Source: G963676095 sp963676095 (GTDB taxonomy: Bacteria > Bacteroidota > Bacteroidia > Bacteroidales > Prolixibacteraceae). From it: DNA of 64,000 bases. Made by a program: the position numbers and the translations under genes. Shown here piece by piece: positions 38,401 to 47,467 of this stretch (position 1 is the first letter of the stretch; every line of letters begins with the position of its first letter). Below the pieces are notes generated by a model. The model was not told the origin of the DNA. It ran no database searches and saw only the letters and a list, made by a program, of their open reading frames with translations. Location of the stretch: positions 6,262,001 to 6,326,000 of the forward strand of contig OY781040.1 in assembly GCA_963676095.1 (NCBI GenBank), in the 5' to 3' direction.

Positions 38401-39721
38401 TAAGGTCTACTGTTGTTGGTATTCTTTTGTCTTTAGCCACGGGGAATAGCTTAATCCTGCCAGACTGGATTAGACTGTCTGTACTGGATGCATATATGTT
38501 TTCGGCGTTAAATTGGTGCACCTTATCATTGAACCTTAACAAGTAAGAGCCAACTGATAGGTTGAATCCGTCTGAATACAGGATTTTATCGGGTTGAGTG
38601 CAGGCAGAGGAATCCAATGTGAAATTGTTTAGATCGACTTTTATGTTGTTGAATTCCTGGTATATATCCGGATCATTACATCTTGAATCAATATGCATTT
38701 TGGTTCCTTCAAATGACAGGTGTCCGATTCTTATAAGTTTGAATTCGTTTTTAAAGAGTTGGTACAAGTCGAAATCATGGAGTTTTCTGAAACTGAACTC
38801 ACTCGAATTTACAGGAGGCCGGATTCTTATCCTGCAATGGCGGAGGTTGAGTGATTTAATCATAATTGTATCATTTCCGGGGAAATGCCTTAGATCGTCT
38901 GACGATAATTCAATCTCAGGAACAGTGACCCAATAACAGGTTTTACGGGTATTTGTTGTGTCTTCCGGAAACATCCTGATATTAACTGCCTGTATTTTTT
39001 TGTTTTTCACGGAGTATGTCAGTTCATCCATGTAAACATGGTGAAGACTGTCTCCTAGAGAACGTTCCAGATTTTTAATTTTCAGGTAAATTTCCCCGGC
39101 TTCGAATAATTCAGTTTTTTTAAGCGTATTCCTGTCTGCATAAAAGTCAGAGACTTCGATGTTGAGCTTATTCGCCGGACCGAAAGGAGTAAGGGATCCG
39201 GAGAATTTAAAGTGGTTTAACCGGGCATTGTTCATGTTTATTCTCCGGATACTGATGTTTTTTAGGATTTGCTCGAAAAGCAGATTTATTTTCTCCCCGA
39301 ATTCTGTTTTAATTTCTTTCCCGTCATTTTCCTGCGATTGTCCGTAAACCTCCAGGGTGGGGTTTGTAATGTCCAACTTGTTTATCTTTAATTCCCTGAA
39401 CAGGAGCAGTTTTAGAAGGGATATCCCTTTTGCTGATATTTCAGGAGCATTGAAAGTCATATGCTGCCCACGGTTTTCTCCTGTTTCGATTTGCAGAGAA
39501 TCTATTGTCAGGTGACGGGAGAACAGGTTAAAGTGTAAATTTGTGATAGTTAGCGTATATTGTTTGCCAATGCTAGGGGACGTATAGCTTTGGAGCTGAG
39601 CTTTAAGGCGTTTCGACAGAATAACGTTCGTTAAAATAGCCGCCCCTGTTGACAATAACAGACAGATGGTTAAAACCCAGAATAATAATTTTGTTTTCTT
39701 TGATAGGTTTTTTCCTGCCAT
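35483..39721 (-). CDS. Large AsmA/DUF748-like envelope protein with six internal repeats
   Basis: A 1412-residue protein with one N-terminal membrane anchor (about residues 12-33) and a long beta-rich periplasmic body, like AsmA/TamB/YhdP proteins that span the envelope and are linked to phospholipid transport. The first part (SPSIGKQYTLTITNLHFNLF) matches an AsmA-type start. The body repeats a module whose core reads LFYATNIDLSFRNYRMKLAD then a hydrophobic VSS...LFPD stretch. Cores occur near residues 203, 379, 549, 730, 909 and 1073, a period of about 165-180. The C-terminus has a DUF748-like GTLNVNMNFDMASPSCEFE segment. It is a single gene. Lipid transfer is inference from family, not shown here. 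Confidence 0.8.
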   Translation of the reverse strand: MAGKNLSKKTKLLFWVLTICLLLSTGAAILTNVILSKRLKAQLQSYTSPSIGKQYTLTITNLHFNLFSRHLTIDSLQIETGENRGQHMTFNAPEISAKGISLLKLLLFRELKINKLDITNPTLEVYGQSQENDGKEIKTEFGEKINLLFEQILKNISIRRINMNNARLNHFKFSGSLTPFGPANKLNIEVSDFYADRNTLKKTELFEAGEIYLKIKNLERSLGDSLHHVYMDELTYSVKNKKIQAVNIRMFPEDTTNTRKTCYWVTVPEIELSSDDLRHFPGNDTIMIKSLNLRHCRIRIRPPVNSSEFSFRKLHDFDLYQLFKNEFKLIRIGHLSFEGTKMHIDSRCNDPDIYQEFNNIKVDLNNFTLDSSACTQPDKILYSDGFNLSVGSYLLRFNDKVHQFNAENIYASSTDSLIQSGRIKLFPVAKDKRIPTTVDLSCDSVRLLSVNFHRLFHFREMPLNEIAAFRPVVTINQFHKPKEKDSESLLYQFIGNYIKGIYAHVVALEHGHFEINDFQNRKDPGKIQSDISFRLTDFSLDSVTAKKSDKLFYATNIDLSFRNYRMKLADQLHRLEVEQINVSSIQRLVTIKNLHLFPDKRVNVQEMMERLNRTELYEIRIPLLQLSNANINYAFFRKELLIKNISITNPDIYFELFANKKREEKEFSPDEFYELLNNYITHIEIGQINATDGQFRLVNHGKKGKVIDLTNKFSLKLEHFVLDDAELKKKRLLFSDSFDLKLKDHLFKLSDNVHFLKANEIDLSSKNSSVSIEGALLYPDITSPGYKNLPWHLQISIPMIRLDQVDLNQAYFDEILRVGVLSVKSPVIEIYQNKKKETKRVNFKDITIPLPGELKELVVEKASIDEGQLKIYNVSQMQQKMVASANIAFSMKQARLKRTGNNSTAKFASDDIDAIITDLNLSPEEVPYKVNIQKINFSSGKKLLDMKGLDIRLTNSREKKAIASIQMPELKFEGLDPINAFQNNLFHADVIHATKPIFTINYIENKTRANPLLIKLPQDILPVIDVLSAEKVTVDDAGFLFKKDSTTKDQHHINISLDKFRLDSTLSSDPLGASNLLVYKDNNTFTDKNRYYNIGIRRISFSSNNNQLSFEGINISPRYSRADFQKKIKWQTDYYTGDIEDIDLTGIDLARWFSEHELAGNSLIVNNARIDIFRDKRTPFNEKRRIAMPQKEIKNFDLPFMFDSVKINNASVSYSEQLENMPGPGIVWFDQINCKLHPFTNLPGYLKEHPNALLSATARFMDAGTLNVNMNFDMASPSCEFEAEGSLSPFDLTAINPITGNNAQILVRSGQLNQFDFNFRADSVNSEGELMFAYDNLKISILEQKNGDTKEARFLSFLANSLMLKSKNPRTKILLPDEIYFVRDPRKSIINYWWKTVFSGAKNTFGIREEKD

Positions 39722-39943
39722 ATCATATTCAAAAGTAACAGCTAAATTTTATGAAAAAAAGTTTCATCTTCAAAGAAAAAGTTCAATAATGTTTGACGGA
39801 ACGTTTTGTTTTTGCAATAGGGCATAATGGTTTTCAGTAAAGGTCTTGTTTGCCATGTAACGGAAGAATCTCGTCCTGTGTTTTTTATAGAGAATATGTT
39901 AATAACGGTTATTTCCAATAAGAACTATGTTTGTGTCCATCTT

Positions 39944-42256
39944 TTAACAATGTTCAGCTTTGTCTGGTATAGTAAAATAAAAAACAGATCCTTTACCGGG
40001 CTCGGACTCTACCCAAATTTCTCCTCCAAGCATTTCCACCAGGTTCTTGCAAATGTTCAGACCAAGGCCTGTGCCGCCAAAAGATCTGGTATAATTATCA
40101 TCTGCCTGTCTGAAACGTTTGAATATGATCTTATGGTTTTCTTTAGCGATACCGATCCCCGTGTCTTTTACCCGAAATTCAATTTTGTGTTTTTTTCTGA
40201 TGTATCCAAAATTTATTTCTCCGGCTTCCGTGAATTTTTTTGCATTATTCAGCAGATTGACCAGAATTTGCCTGAGCCTGTACTGATCAGAATACATTAG
40301 TATTTCTGACGATTGATCAGGAATGGATAAGTTTAGTTTTATATGATTTTCCTTGCCACTAATCTCAAGTTCTTTTTGAAAGCTGGTCCTTATTGAGTTG
40401 AGCAAACAACGCAGATCGAAAGTTTCTTCCTTAACATTAATAATTTTGGCTTCAATTTTTGATATATCGATGATGTCCGAAATAATCTGAAGGAGTTCAT
40501 TTCCCTTTTGCTCAATAATCGAGAAATATTCTTCTCTCTTCGGTTCTTCCAGGTCCCTTTCCTGCCTTAATATTTCCGCGAAACCAAGGATGGCATTCAT
40601 CGGGGTTCTTATTTCATGCGACATGTTTGCAAGGAAAGAGGATTTTAATTTATCTGAAGTCCTTGCTTTTTTTAATGCTTTTTTTAGTTCTGTTTCTTTT
40701 TGTTTCAACTGGCTAATATCTGAGAACACAATGACGGACCCTTTATATTGTTTGTTTTCAATGATCGGGGAACTGCTCATATATACGGGAATTATTTTGC
40801 CATCTTTTCTTATTACTTCTATTTCAACGGATTCTCTTATGTTTTGGGTTTCCCGGTGTTCCAGTCCCTTTATTGCGTCATGGTATTTTCCCGGAATGAG
40901 GTGATCCCATTGTAAACAGTACAGATCCTGAGGTTGATAACCGGTCATCCGGGAAAACGAAGGATTTATAAAACTGATGATGCCCGCTTCATTTTTCATC
41001 ATTATCCCTTCGTTGATCGTGTTGACAACTTTTATATTGAAAAGTTTCAATTGTTTAAACTCGGTTTCCTGCTTTTTTTTCTCTGTAATATCTTCATTTA
41101 ATGCTATCAGATTGACGATATTATCTTTATTGTCCTTTACGGGGGCGATTAATGCCTGTTCCCAATAAAAACTGCCATCCTTGCGCTTGTTAAATATTTC
41201 TCCTTGCCATACATCTCCGGATAATACAGTATTCCACATATTTTTGTAGAAGATATCGTCATGCATACCCGATTTCAGTATCGATGGTTTTTGTCCAATA
41301 ACTTCTTCTTCATTATACCCCGTTATTTTTGTAAAAAAGGGATTTACATATTCTATAATTCCGGAAGTGTTGACAATAATTATGGATATTGGACTGTGTT
41401 CAATAGCCCTTTTTAACCAGGTAAGTTTTTTATTGATTTTTTCTGTTTCTGTAATATCCCTAATGATCCCGGCTATTTTTTTTTGTCCCTGTTCCAAGTC
41501 TGTTATCAATGACGCATTTACTGCGATGTTTTTCACCCTGCCATCTTTTTTCAGGAGTTCAAGCTGGTAATTTGAAACTTTTTCATCCTGAATAATTTTT
41601 TTTAGAAACAGTTGCCTGTCTTCTATATTTTTATACAGGTTAAATACTTCCTTCCCGATCAGTTCTTCTCGCGTATATGAAATCAGATTTTTAATGGCGG
41701 GGCTCACTTCGAGTATTTTCCCTCCAAGGTCCGTTTCGTAATAACAATCACGGGACTGATGGATAAAATGCTGAAACATGAATGCTGATGCCAGCGATTT
41801 TTCCTCGGCAACTTTCTGCAGTGTGATTTCCTGGATGTAAACAAATGCGCTGGTTATTTCTTTCCCTTCTGGATTTATAGGGGTTGCAACAATATGAAAA
41901 TAGCGGCGGGTGTTATTTTTTTCGTGAATGTCCTGCAATTCCTGCTTTTCGCCTGCAAATACTTTTTGAAGAATTTCTTTCCATAATTTTTTATAATAAT
42001 CATTTCTTATGGTATCAAACAAGCAAACTCCCAGTTCCGGCTTTATTCCGGTTAGGTTCTCATATTCGTAAACAAAAGACGGGCTCAGATAGGTATAGCG
42101 GTATTCTTTATCGATCATCCATACTGGCGCAGGGATATGATTCAATAAATAGTCCTTAAGCTGGTATTTTTCCTTAAGAATGTTGAGCTCTTCTTTTAGC
42201 TCCTTGTTTTCCAGTCTTAAAAACTCATCGTCATGAAGGAGTTTCATATCTGACAT
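39944..42256 (-). CDS. Cytosolic four-PAS sensor histidine kinase
   Basis: A 770-residue kinase with no transmembrane segment. After a short coiled coil it has four PAS domains (about residues 35-150, 160-275, 285-395 and 405-520), recognisable from motifs such as IIEYVNPFFTKITGYNEEEV and IISFINPSFSRMTGYQPQDL. These are followed by HisKA (SFLANMSHEIRTPMNAILGF, His near residue 554) and HATPase (LVNLLNNAKKFT, DTGIGIAKENHKIIF, GGTGLGLNICKNLV). There is no receiver domain or neighbouring regulator, so its partner is elsewhere; the stand-alone receiver at 58272-58700 is one candidate. PAS ligands are unknown. Confidence 0.92.
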   Translation of the reverse strand: MSDMKLLHDDEFLRLENKELKEELNILKEKYQLKDYLLNHIPAPVWMIDKEYRYTYLSPSFVYEYENLTGIKPELGVCLFDTIRNDYYKKLWKEILQKVFAGEKQELQDIHEKNNTRRYFHIVATPINPEGKEITSAFVYIQEITLQKVAEEKSLASAFMFQHFIHQSRDCYYETDLGGKILEVSPAIKNLISYTREELIGKEVFNLYKNIEDRQLFLKKIIQDEKVSNYQLELLKKDGRVKNIAVNASLITDLEQGQKKIAGIIRDITETEKINKKLTWLKRAIEHSPISIIIVNTSGIIEYVNPFFTKITGYNEEEVIGQKPSILKSGMHDDIFYKNMWNTVLSGDVWQGEIFNKRKDGSFYWEQALIAPVKDNKDNIVNLIALNEDITEKKKQETEFKQLKLFNIKVVNTINEGIMMKNEAGIISFINPSFSRMTGYQPQDLYCLQWDHLIPGKYHDAIKGLEHRETQNIRESVEIEVIRKDGKIIPVYMSSSPIIENKQYKGSVIVFSDISQLKQKETELKKALKKARTSDKLKSSFLANMSHEIRTPMNAILGFAEILRQERDLEEPKREEYFSIIEQKGNELLQIISDIIDISKIEAKIINVKEETFDLRCLLNSIRTSFQKELEISGKENHIKLNLSIPDQSSEILMYSDQYRLRQILVNLLNNAKKFTEAGEINFGYIRKKHKIEFRVKDTGIGIAKENHKIIFKRFRQADDNYTRSFGGTGLGLNICKNLVEMLGGEIWVESEPGKGSVFYFTIPDKAEHC

Positions 42257-42462
42257 AGGGTGCGAAATGATTATTGTGTTCTATTCATGGCAATAAATAG
42301 TAAATATATTGCATTTCTTTTGATATTGACGAAAAAAGCAGATATTTTATTTGTAGCATGGGTAAATTATATAGAATGATTTTTCGACTGAACTCCCTGG
42401 CTACCGAAAGTGTTATTTTCATGAATTTTTTTTAATTAAGAATGGTAATTAAATTTATAGCG

Positions 42463-42930
42463 ATGCAAAAAAATATTTTACTGGTAACTGCTCTTTCTTT
42501 CTTGTTGATTGCCTACGGTTGCGGGAAGAACAAAAAGAATGATGAACCTCAATCTTCGGATACTTCAGTTACGGGCAGAGATATATCCGTAGAAAGAAAG
42601 GAAGCGGAGAAAGGGAATCCGGGAGAAAGTGTGTATCGGCAATATTGTGCAGCTTGTCACCAGATAAACGGGACCGGAGTGCCCCGTATGTACCCGCCAT
42701 TGACCCCCAACGAGTATATCGCTTCCAAAGAAAAAGTTATACTGATTGTATTAAAAGGAATGAAGGGCAAAATTGAGGTGAACGGTGAGACCTACAATAA
42801 CTATATGGCTTCACTTAATATGCTTACAGATGCAGAAATAGCCAGCGTGATCTCTTATGTGAGGTCTGCTTTTGGCAATAAGTTGGATCCGGTTTCGGAG
42901 GAAGAAGTGGCTGCGTTTAGAAAAAAATGA
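42463..42930 (+). CDS. c-type cytochrome, lipoprotein
   Basis: A 155-residue mono-haem cytochrome. ATG 42463 (MQKNILLVTALSFLLIAYGC) gives a compact SPII signal with lipobox IAYGC; an in-frame ATG 21 nt upstream is possible. The haem site is CAACHQINGTG (about residues 62-72). The distal Met is probably in YMASLNMLTDAEIASVISYV, the usual class I layout. It would carry electrons in the envelope, perhaps to a terminal oxidase. A 16-bp hairpin follows between it and the convergent SIMPL gene. Confidence 0.9.
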   Translation: MQKNILLVTALSFLLIAYGCGKNKKNDEPQSSDTSVTGRDISVERKEAEKGNPGESVYRQYCAACHQINGTGVPRMYPPLTPNEYIASKEKVILIVLKGMKGKIEVNGETYNNYMASLNMLTDAEIASVISYVRSAFGNKLDPVSEEEVAAFRKK

Positions 42931-42957
42931 ATTGGGACAACTTGATAAGGAGCATTT

Positions 42958-43008
42958 TTCACCGGTTATTCCATTAATTACAGCCTCATCTATGGAATAA
43001 CCGGTGAA
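42958..43008. terminator. Bidirectional 16-bp hairpin
   Basis: TTCACCGGTTATTCCA (42958-42973) pairs exactly with TGGAATAACCGGTGAA (42993-43008), preceded on the left by a T-run. It separates the cytochrome gene from the convergent SIMPL gene. Confidence 0.75.
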
Positions 43009-43072
43009 GCATCTTGTCTGTCACGGATAAAAAGCCAAGCCAACCAGGTCCGGGCAGAATGAGGAGACATCT

Positions 43073-43786
43073 CTAATTTTCTTCGATCGCGAAACGTGCA
43101 AAAACTTTGTAGTTAAGTTTTATTTTCTGAAATGATATTTCCGGATTATCAAGCCCTGTATCCGCACTTGTATCCAGTACTTCTGTATTCGCCTGTTTTG
43201 TTCTCATCGTATACACTGGTGTAAAGTTTTCCCGTTCTTGCAGAAATAATACTTTCCCCACTTTTTCTCCGACAGCCGCAAGTAAATAGCCCGCTTTTTC
43301 TTTTGCATTTTTAACCGCATCAATCTTAACCTGTTTTTTTAATTCTTCCATCTGGCTGTGGTCAACCTTACGGATAAATGCATTGTCAGCTCCGATCTCG
43401 TCCAATATCTGCCATACTTTTGAAAGTTCATCGGTTGTTTTTATTTTCAATACATAATCTTTTGATGCCAGGACATCTTTTTTGCGCCACTTTACGGTAA
43501 CGTAGTCAGCATTGGCGTTGGCAAGGGAAAGATCCTCTGGATTAAAACCATTTTTGCGGAGAAGAGCATAAAGCTTTTTTTCCAGGTCGTCAAGGGAAAT
43601 TTTATCCCTGCCATCATAGCGTTCCTTCAGTGTAAATTGAAGAAATATTTCATCTGGGACAACTTCCATTGACCCTTCTCCTGTAACTTCGATATACGGT
43701 GTCGATTCGATGGGGTTGATAATGGTTTGTGCCCCGGTAATATTGCTAAACAAAAATAACGCTAAAAATAAGTGGATTGTCTTCAT
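43073..43786 (-). CDS. SIMPL (DUF541) domain protein, periplasmic
   Basis: A 237-residue protein with a signal peptide (MKTIHLFLALFLFSNITGAQ) and a SIMPL/DUF541 domain. YIEVTGEGSMEVVPDEIFLQ opens the fold, and KKQVKIDAVKNAKEKAGYLL is the conserved central helix. The family includes YggE and the oxidative-stress-linked BP26; the mechanism is unclear. The gene is divergent from the AddB-like gene with only 53 bp between the starts, so the two promoters must overlap. Confidence 0.85.
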   Translation of the reverse strand: MKTIHLFLALFLFSNITGAQTIINPIESTPYIEVTGEGSMEVVPDEIFLQFTLKERYDGRDKISLDDLEKKLYALLRKNGFNPEDLSLANANADYVTVKWRKKDVLASKDYVLKIKTTDELSKVWQILDEIGADNAFIRKVDHSQMEELKKQVKIDAVKNAKEKAGYLLAAVGEKVGKVLFLQERENFTPVYTMRTKQANTEVLDTSADTGLDNPEISFQKIKLNYKVFARFAIEEN

Positions 43787-43839
43787 ATGTTTCTATTTTA
43801 GTTTTGTTTTCTGTATTACTTTTAGCGAAAATAAAATTC

Positions 43840-46680
43840 ATGGAACCGTTTCTGAAACAGATTGCTGCTTTTCTATATCACCGGCATGGTGATGATATTA
43901 ACCGCGTATCGGTAATTTTTCCTGGGCGCAGGTCAGGTGTCTTTTTCAATGCTTACCTGAATGAGCTTGTTGAAAAACCTGTACTCGGGCCTGAGGTTAT
44001 CACGATCAATGAACTTATTTCTCAAATGTCGGGAATGCAAATATCAGACCAGATTAGTCTGATTCTTCTGCTTCATAAAATATATATGCAGGAAACAGGT
44101 CATTTGGAAGAGCTTGACGAGTTCTATTTTTGGGGCGAGATTTTGCTTAACGACTTTAATGACCTGGATAAGTACCTTATTGACGCCCATGACCTTTTCC
44201 GGAATATTTCGGATTTAAAAGAGATCGATAGGCTTTTCGATTACCTGACCCCCGGACAGAAGCATGCCATTGAAATGTTTTGGGGAAATGTCGGTAAAGC
44301 AGGAAGTTCAGTGAACAGGGAAAAATTCTTGAATATCTGGACTAAATTATTGGTTATATATGATCGCTACAGGAAGGAGTTACTCGAAAAAGGAATGGGG
44401 TACAGCGGTCTGATATACCGTGATCTCGTCGGAAGAATAGCGGGTAATCCGGATTTTCCCCTATCATCGGAGCATTATTATTTTGCGGGGTTCAATGCCC
44501 TTAATGCCTGTGAAAATAAGCTCTTCCGCTGGTTTAAATCTTCAGGGAAAGGCGATTTCTTTTGGGATTATGACGAACGTTTTGTTTCTGACCCTTCTCA
44601 TGAAGCCGGTTTTTTCATTCGTAAGAACCTTGTTGAGTTTTCTCCACCTGCCGGATTCAATCCGGATGAAGGACAACGGATTAAGCAACAGGTAAAAGTT
44701 GTTTCTGTTCCGGGACAGGTTGCTCAGGCGCAGGTGGTAAACCAAAAACAATTTTTATCAGATAGCGGAGGTCTGGCTTCTTTTGACGATGCAGCACTGG
44801 TACTTGCTGATGAAAGTCTTCTTATTCCTGTCATTTCAGTCGCAGGTGGCCGTTTCCGCAATATAAACATTACGATGGGGTACCCGCTTAAGGACACACC
44901 TGTCTTTGGGTTGATCGGGTTACTGATCGGGTTACAAAAAAATTACAGGAAGATGGATGGGGAAGATATGTTTTATCACCGTCCGGTACTTGCTATTCTT
45001 AATCATCAGCTTCTTGCAGGAGAAGATTCACGCGCTCTGGTACAGGAAATCTACCGGCAGAACAAAATCTACGTTCGGGCGACCGATCTGAAAAGCAACG
45101 AATTGAATAACCTTATCTTTTCCCGGCAGGAAAACTGGCGTTCTGCTGCAGCTTATTTTATGGAGATTATCCGGGCACTTGCAATACAAATACAGGGGGC
45201 AGAAGAGGAGCCTGTCAGGCTTGAATCCGAATTTCTGTATCAAACTTTCCTTGTACTTCAACGTTTGACGGGGGTTTTGGAGAGGTACGAAAAGGAGAAT
45301 ATTTCTCTTTCTTTGTTTTACAGGATCTTTATTCAGCATTTGCAGCATATATCGGTACCTTTTGAAGGAGAGCCGCTTTCCGGATTGCAGGTTATGGGGG
45401 TTCTGGAAACAAGGACCCTGGACTTTAAAAAACTTGTCATTTTTTCTGTGAATGAAGGAAAATTTCCAAGGTCAGTGCCTGCACATTCCTTTATCCCGTA
45501 TAATCTTCGGAAAGCCTTTGGTTTGCCGGCGAGAGAGGAACAGGATGCCATTTACGCCTATTATTTTTATCGTTTGATTCACCGGGCTGAAGAAATAACA
45601 TTGGTATATGATTCGTCTTCAGATGGCTTGAATACAGGGGAAATGAGCCGCTATCTGTTTCAGCTTCAGTATGATTCATCCATGGATCCTGAATTCTTTC
45701 ATTTGAATTTTGACTTTAAAGCTTCATCTGTACAGCCTATTTCCATTGACGGTAACAAGCAGCATCTTCATAAACTATTGGATCAGTATTCAGGGAACAA
45801 ATTAAGTCCGAGTGCATTGAATACTTATCTGGATTGTAAACTGAAATTTTACTTTCGGCATATAGCCAGGATAAAAGAAACTGACGAATTGCAGGAAGAT
45901 GTTGATCCCCGGTTATTTGGAAATCTTTTTCATCATGCTGCAGAGATTATTTATTCCTCTTTCAGAGGGAACAGACAGGTAACCAAGGATGATTTGAAAA
46001 CTGCAGCGACCAATGCCAATCTGATTGGTGGAGCTGTTCATAAAGCTTTTGGACTTGAATATTATAAGGATAAAGAATTAAAAGACGTAAAAATATCGGG
46101 TAAAAATATTCTCATTGCCGAGAACCTGATGACTTATCTTGTAAAGATGCTCCAGAACGATATGGCTTTTGCCCCTTTTTCAATTATTGATCTGGAGAGT
46201 AATTATGAGGCTGATTTCTCGATAGGTGCCGATGAAAAAGGTCCGAAGATCCGGCTTGGAGGGATTGTCGACCGCATTGATCTTACCGCCAAAGGTATCC
46301 GTATTATCGACTATAAAACAGGCCGGAACCTGAACCTGAAATTCAGGGATTTTTCTGAATTCTATGAGCATGGTAAAAAGAACCGGCCTAAGGAGATTTT
46401 TCAAACACTTGTTTATTCAGAGATTTATACCCGGTGTAAGGGAGTCCAGCCTATTTTTCCGTCAATATATAAGATTGACGAATTTTTCGGGGATGAGTTT
46501 CATCCGGAAGTCAGGAGAAACGGGAATATGGTAGACTATAGGGAAATAGCCGATGAATTCAGGCAAAGCCTCCATCTATTGTTTGAAGAAATTTTTAGTG
46601 GTCAGGATTTGTATGAGCAAACCAGCGATATTGACAAGTGCCGTACATGCCCGTACAATAAAATTTGCAGAAGGATCTGA
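43840..46680 (+). CDS. AddB-like PD-(D/E)XK nuclease with Fe-S cysteines
   Basis: ATG 43840 starts a 946-residue protein (MEPFLKQIAAFLYHRHGDDI); the longer frame overlaps the divergent SIMPL gene. The N-terminal half resembles the helicase-like part of AddB, with VIFPGRRSGVFFNAYL in the place of a Walker A loop and apparently degenerate. The C-terminal half is a RecB-type nuclease with GGIVDRIDL and RIIDYKTGRNL (about residues 805-825). Cys in YLDCKLKFYF (about 665) and three at the C-terminus (CRTCPYNKIC, 934-943) fit the AddB 4Fe-4S cluster. It would process double-strand breaks with AddA, which is not in the window. Its stop abuts the trmD stop. Confidence 0.85.
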   Translation: MEPFLKQIAAFLYHRHGDDINRVSVIFPGRRSGVFFNAYLNELVEKPVLGPEVITINELISQMSGMQISDQISLILLLHKIYMQETGHLEELDEFYFWGEILLNDFNDLDKYLIDAHDLFRNISDLKEIDRLFDYLTPGQKHAIEMFWGNVGKAGSSVNREKFLNIWTKLLVIYDRYRKELLEKGMGYSGLIYRDLVGRIAGNPDFPLSSEHYYFAGFNALNACENKLFRWFKSSGKGDFFWDYDERFVSDPSHEAGFFIRKNLVEFSPPAGFNPDEGQRIKQQVKVVSVPGQVAQAQVVNQKQFLSDSGGLASFDDAALVLADESLLIPVISVAGGRFRNINITMGYPLKDTPVFGLIGLLIGLQKNYRKMDGEDMFYHRPVLAILNHQLLAGEDSRALVQEIYRQNKIYVRATDLKSNELNNLIFSRQENWRSAAAYFMEIIRALAIQIQGAEEEPVRLESEFLYQTFLVLQRLTGVLERYEKENISLSLFYRIFIQHLQHISVPFEGEPLSGLQVMGVLETRTLDFKKLVIFSVNEGKFPRSVPAHSFIPYNLRKAFGLPAREEQDAIYAYYFYRLIHRAEEITLVYDSSSDGLNTGEMSRYLFQLQYDSSMDPEFFHLNFDFKASSVQPISIDGNKQHLHKLLDQYSGNKLSPSALNTYLDCKLKFYFRHIARIKETDELQEDVDPRLFGNLFHHAAEIIYSSFRGNRQVTKDDLKTAATNANLIGGAVHKAFGLEYYKDKELKDVKISGKNILIAENLMTYLVKMLQNDMAFAPFSIIDLESNYEADFSIGADEKGPKIRLGGIVDRIDLTAKGIRIIDYKTGRNLNLKFRDFSEFYEHGKKNRPKEIFQTLVYSEIYTRCKGVQPIFPSIYKIDEFFGDEFHPEVRRNGNMVDYREIADEFRQSLHLLFEEIFSGQDLYEQTSDIDKCRTCPYNKICRRI

Positions 46681-47361
46681 TTATTCATTTTTCAGCAGGT
46701 CAGGACGAAGACTGAGTGTCCGTTCGTAAGCTTGCTTTTCCTTCCACTCGCTAATCTGGCGTTCATTCCCGTTGATAAGAATTTCAGGTACTTTCCATCC
46801 TTTATAATCGGCCGGGCGCGTATAAACCGGCGGGCTAAGAAGGTTATCCTGGAACGAGTCGGTCAGGGCCGAGGTCTCATCCGAGATTGCTCCCGGGATC
46901 AGTCTTACTATACTATCTATCATGACCGCGGCCGCCAGTTCTCCCCCGGTAAGGACATAGTCGCCGATAGATATTTCCCGGGTGACCAGGTGGTCTCTTA
47001 CTCGCTGGTCTACTCCTTTATAATGTCCGCATAAGATAATAAGGTTCTCCTGCATCGACATCTGGTTGGCCATCTTTTGGTTGAATATTTCCCCATCAGG
47101 ACTTGTATAAATCACTTCATCGTAGTTACGCTGTGATTTAAGCCAGTTAATAGCAGCTTCTATAGGCTGTATTGTCATGACCATCCCTGCCCCCCCGCTG
47201 AAGGCGTAATCGTCTGTGTTTTTGTGTTTGTCGGTTGAGAAGTCACGGATATTATGAATATAAATCTCAATAAGTCCTTTTTCCTGCGCCCTTTTTAAAA
47301 TAGAATGACTGAAAGGACCGTTTAGCAGTTCCGGAACGACCGTTAAAATATCGATGCGCAT
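46681..47361 (-). CDS. trmD: tRNA (guanine-N1)-methyltransferase TrmD
   Basis: A 226-residue SPOUT methyltransferase that makes m1G37 in tRNAs reading CNN codons, using S-adenosylmethionine. Family landmarks: MRIDILTVVPELL at the start, DDYAFSGGAGMVM, ILCGHYKGVDQRV, SIGDYVLTGGELAAAVMIDS in the knot, and LLSPPVYTRPADYKGWKVPE near the C-terminus. The start is ATG 47361; the frame upstream to 47391 adds ten residues absent from the family. It is convergent with the AddB-like gene: the two stop codons are directly adjacent (46678-46680 and 46681-46683). Confidence 0.97.
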   Translation of the reverse strand: MRIDILTVVPELLNGPFSHSILKRAQEKGLIEIYIHNIRDFSTDKHKNTDDYAFSGGAGMVMTIQPIEAAINWLKSQRNYDEVIYTSPDGEIFNQKMANQMSMQENLIILCGHYKGVDQRVRDHLVTREISIGDYVLTGGELAAAVMIDSIVRLIPGAISDETSALTDSFQDNLLSPPVYTRPADYKGWKVPEILINGNERQISEWKEKQAYERTLSLRPDLLKNE

Positions 47362-47454
47362 AACCTGATTTTTTTGCAAAAATAAAAACATTTATGCGGG
47401 AGCAAAGAAGGATCGATTTAAAGGCAGGAAGTTTTATTTTTATAATGATGATTT

Positions 47455-47467
47455 TGACAATTTGTCA
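47455..47467. promoter_or_regulatory. Inverted repeat upstream of the Hsp20 gene
   Basis: TGACAA (47455-47460) and TTGTCA (47462-47467) flank one T, about 140 nt upstream of the Hsp20 ATG, next to TTTTG. It is possibly an operator or promoter element; it is not a CIRCE site. Confidence 0.3.

Noticed and set aside
39827..40300. 157-residue plus-strand ORF opposite the end of the histidine kinase.
   Set aside because: It is mostly antisense to the conserved HATPase domain; its composition looks like a shadow frame.
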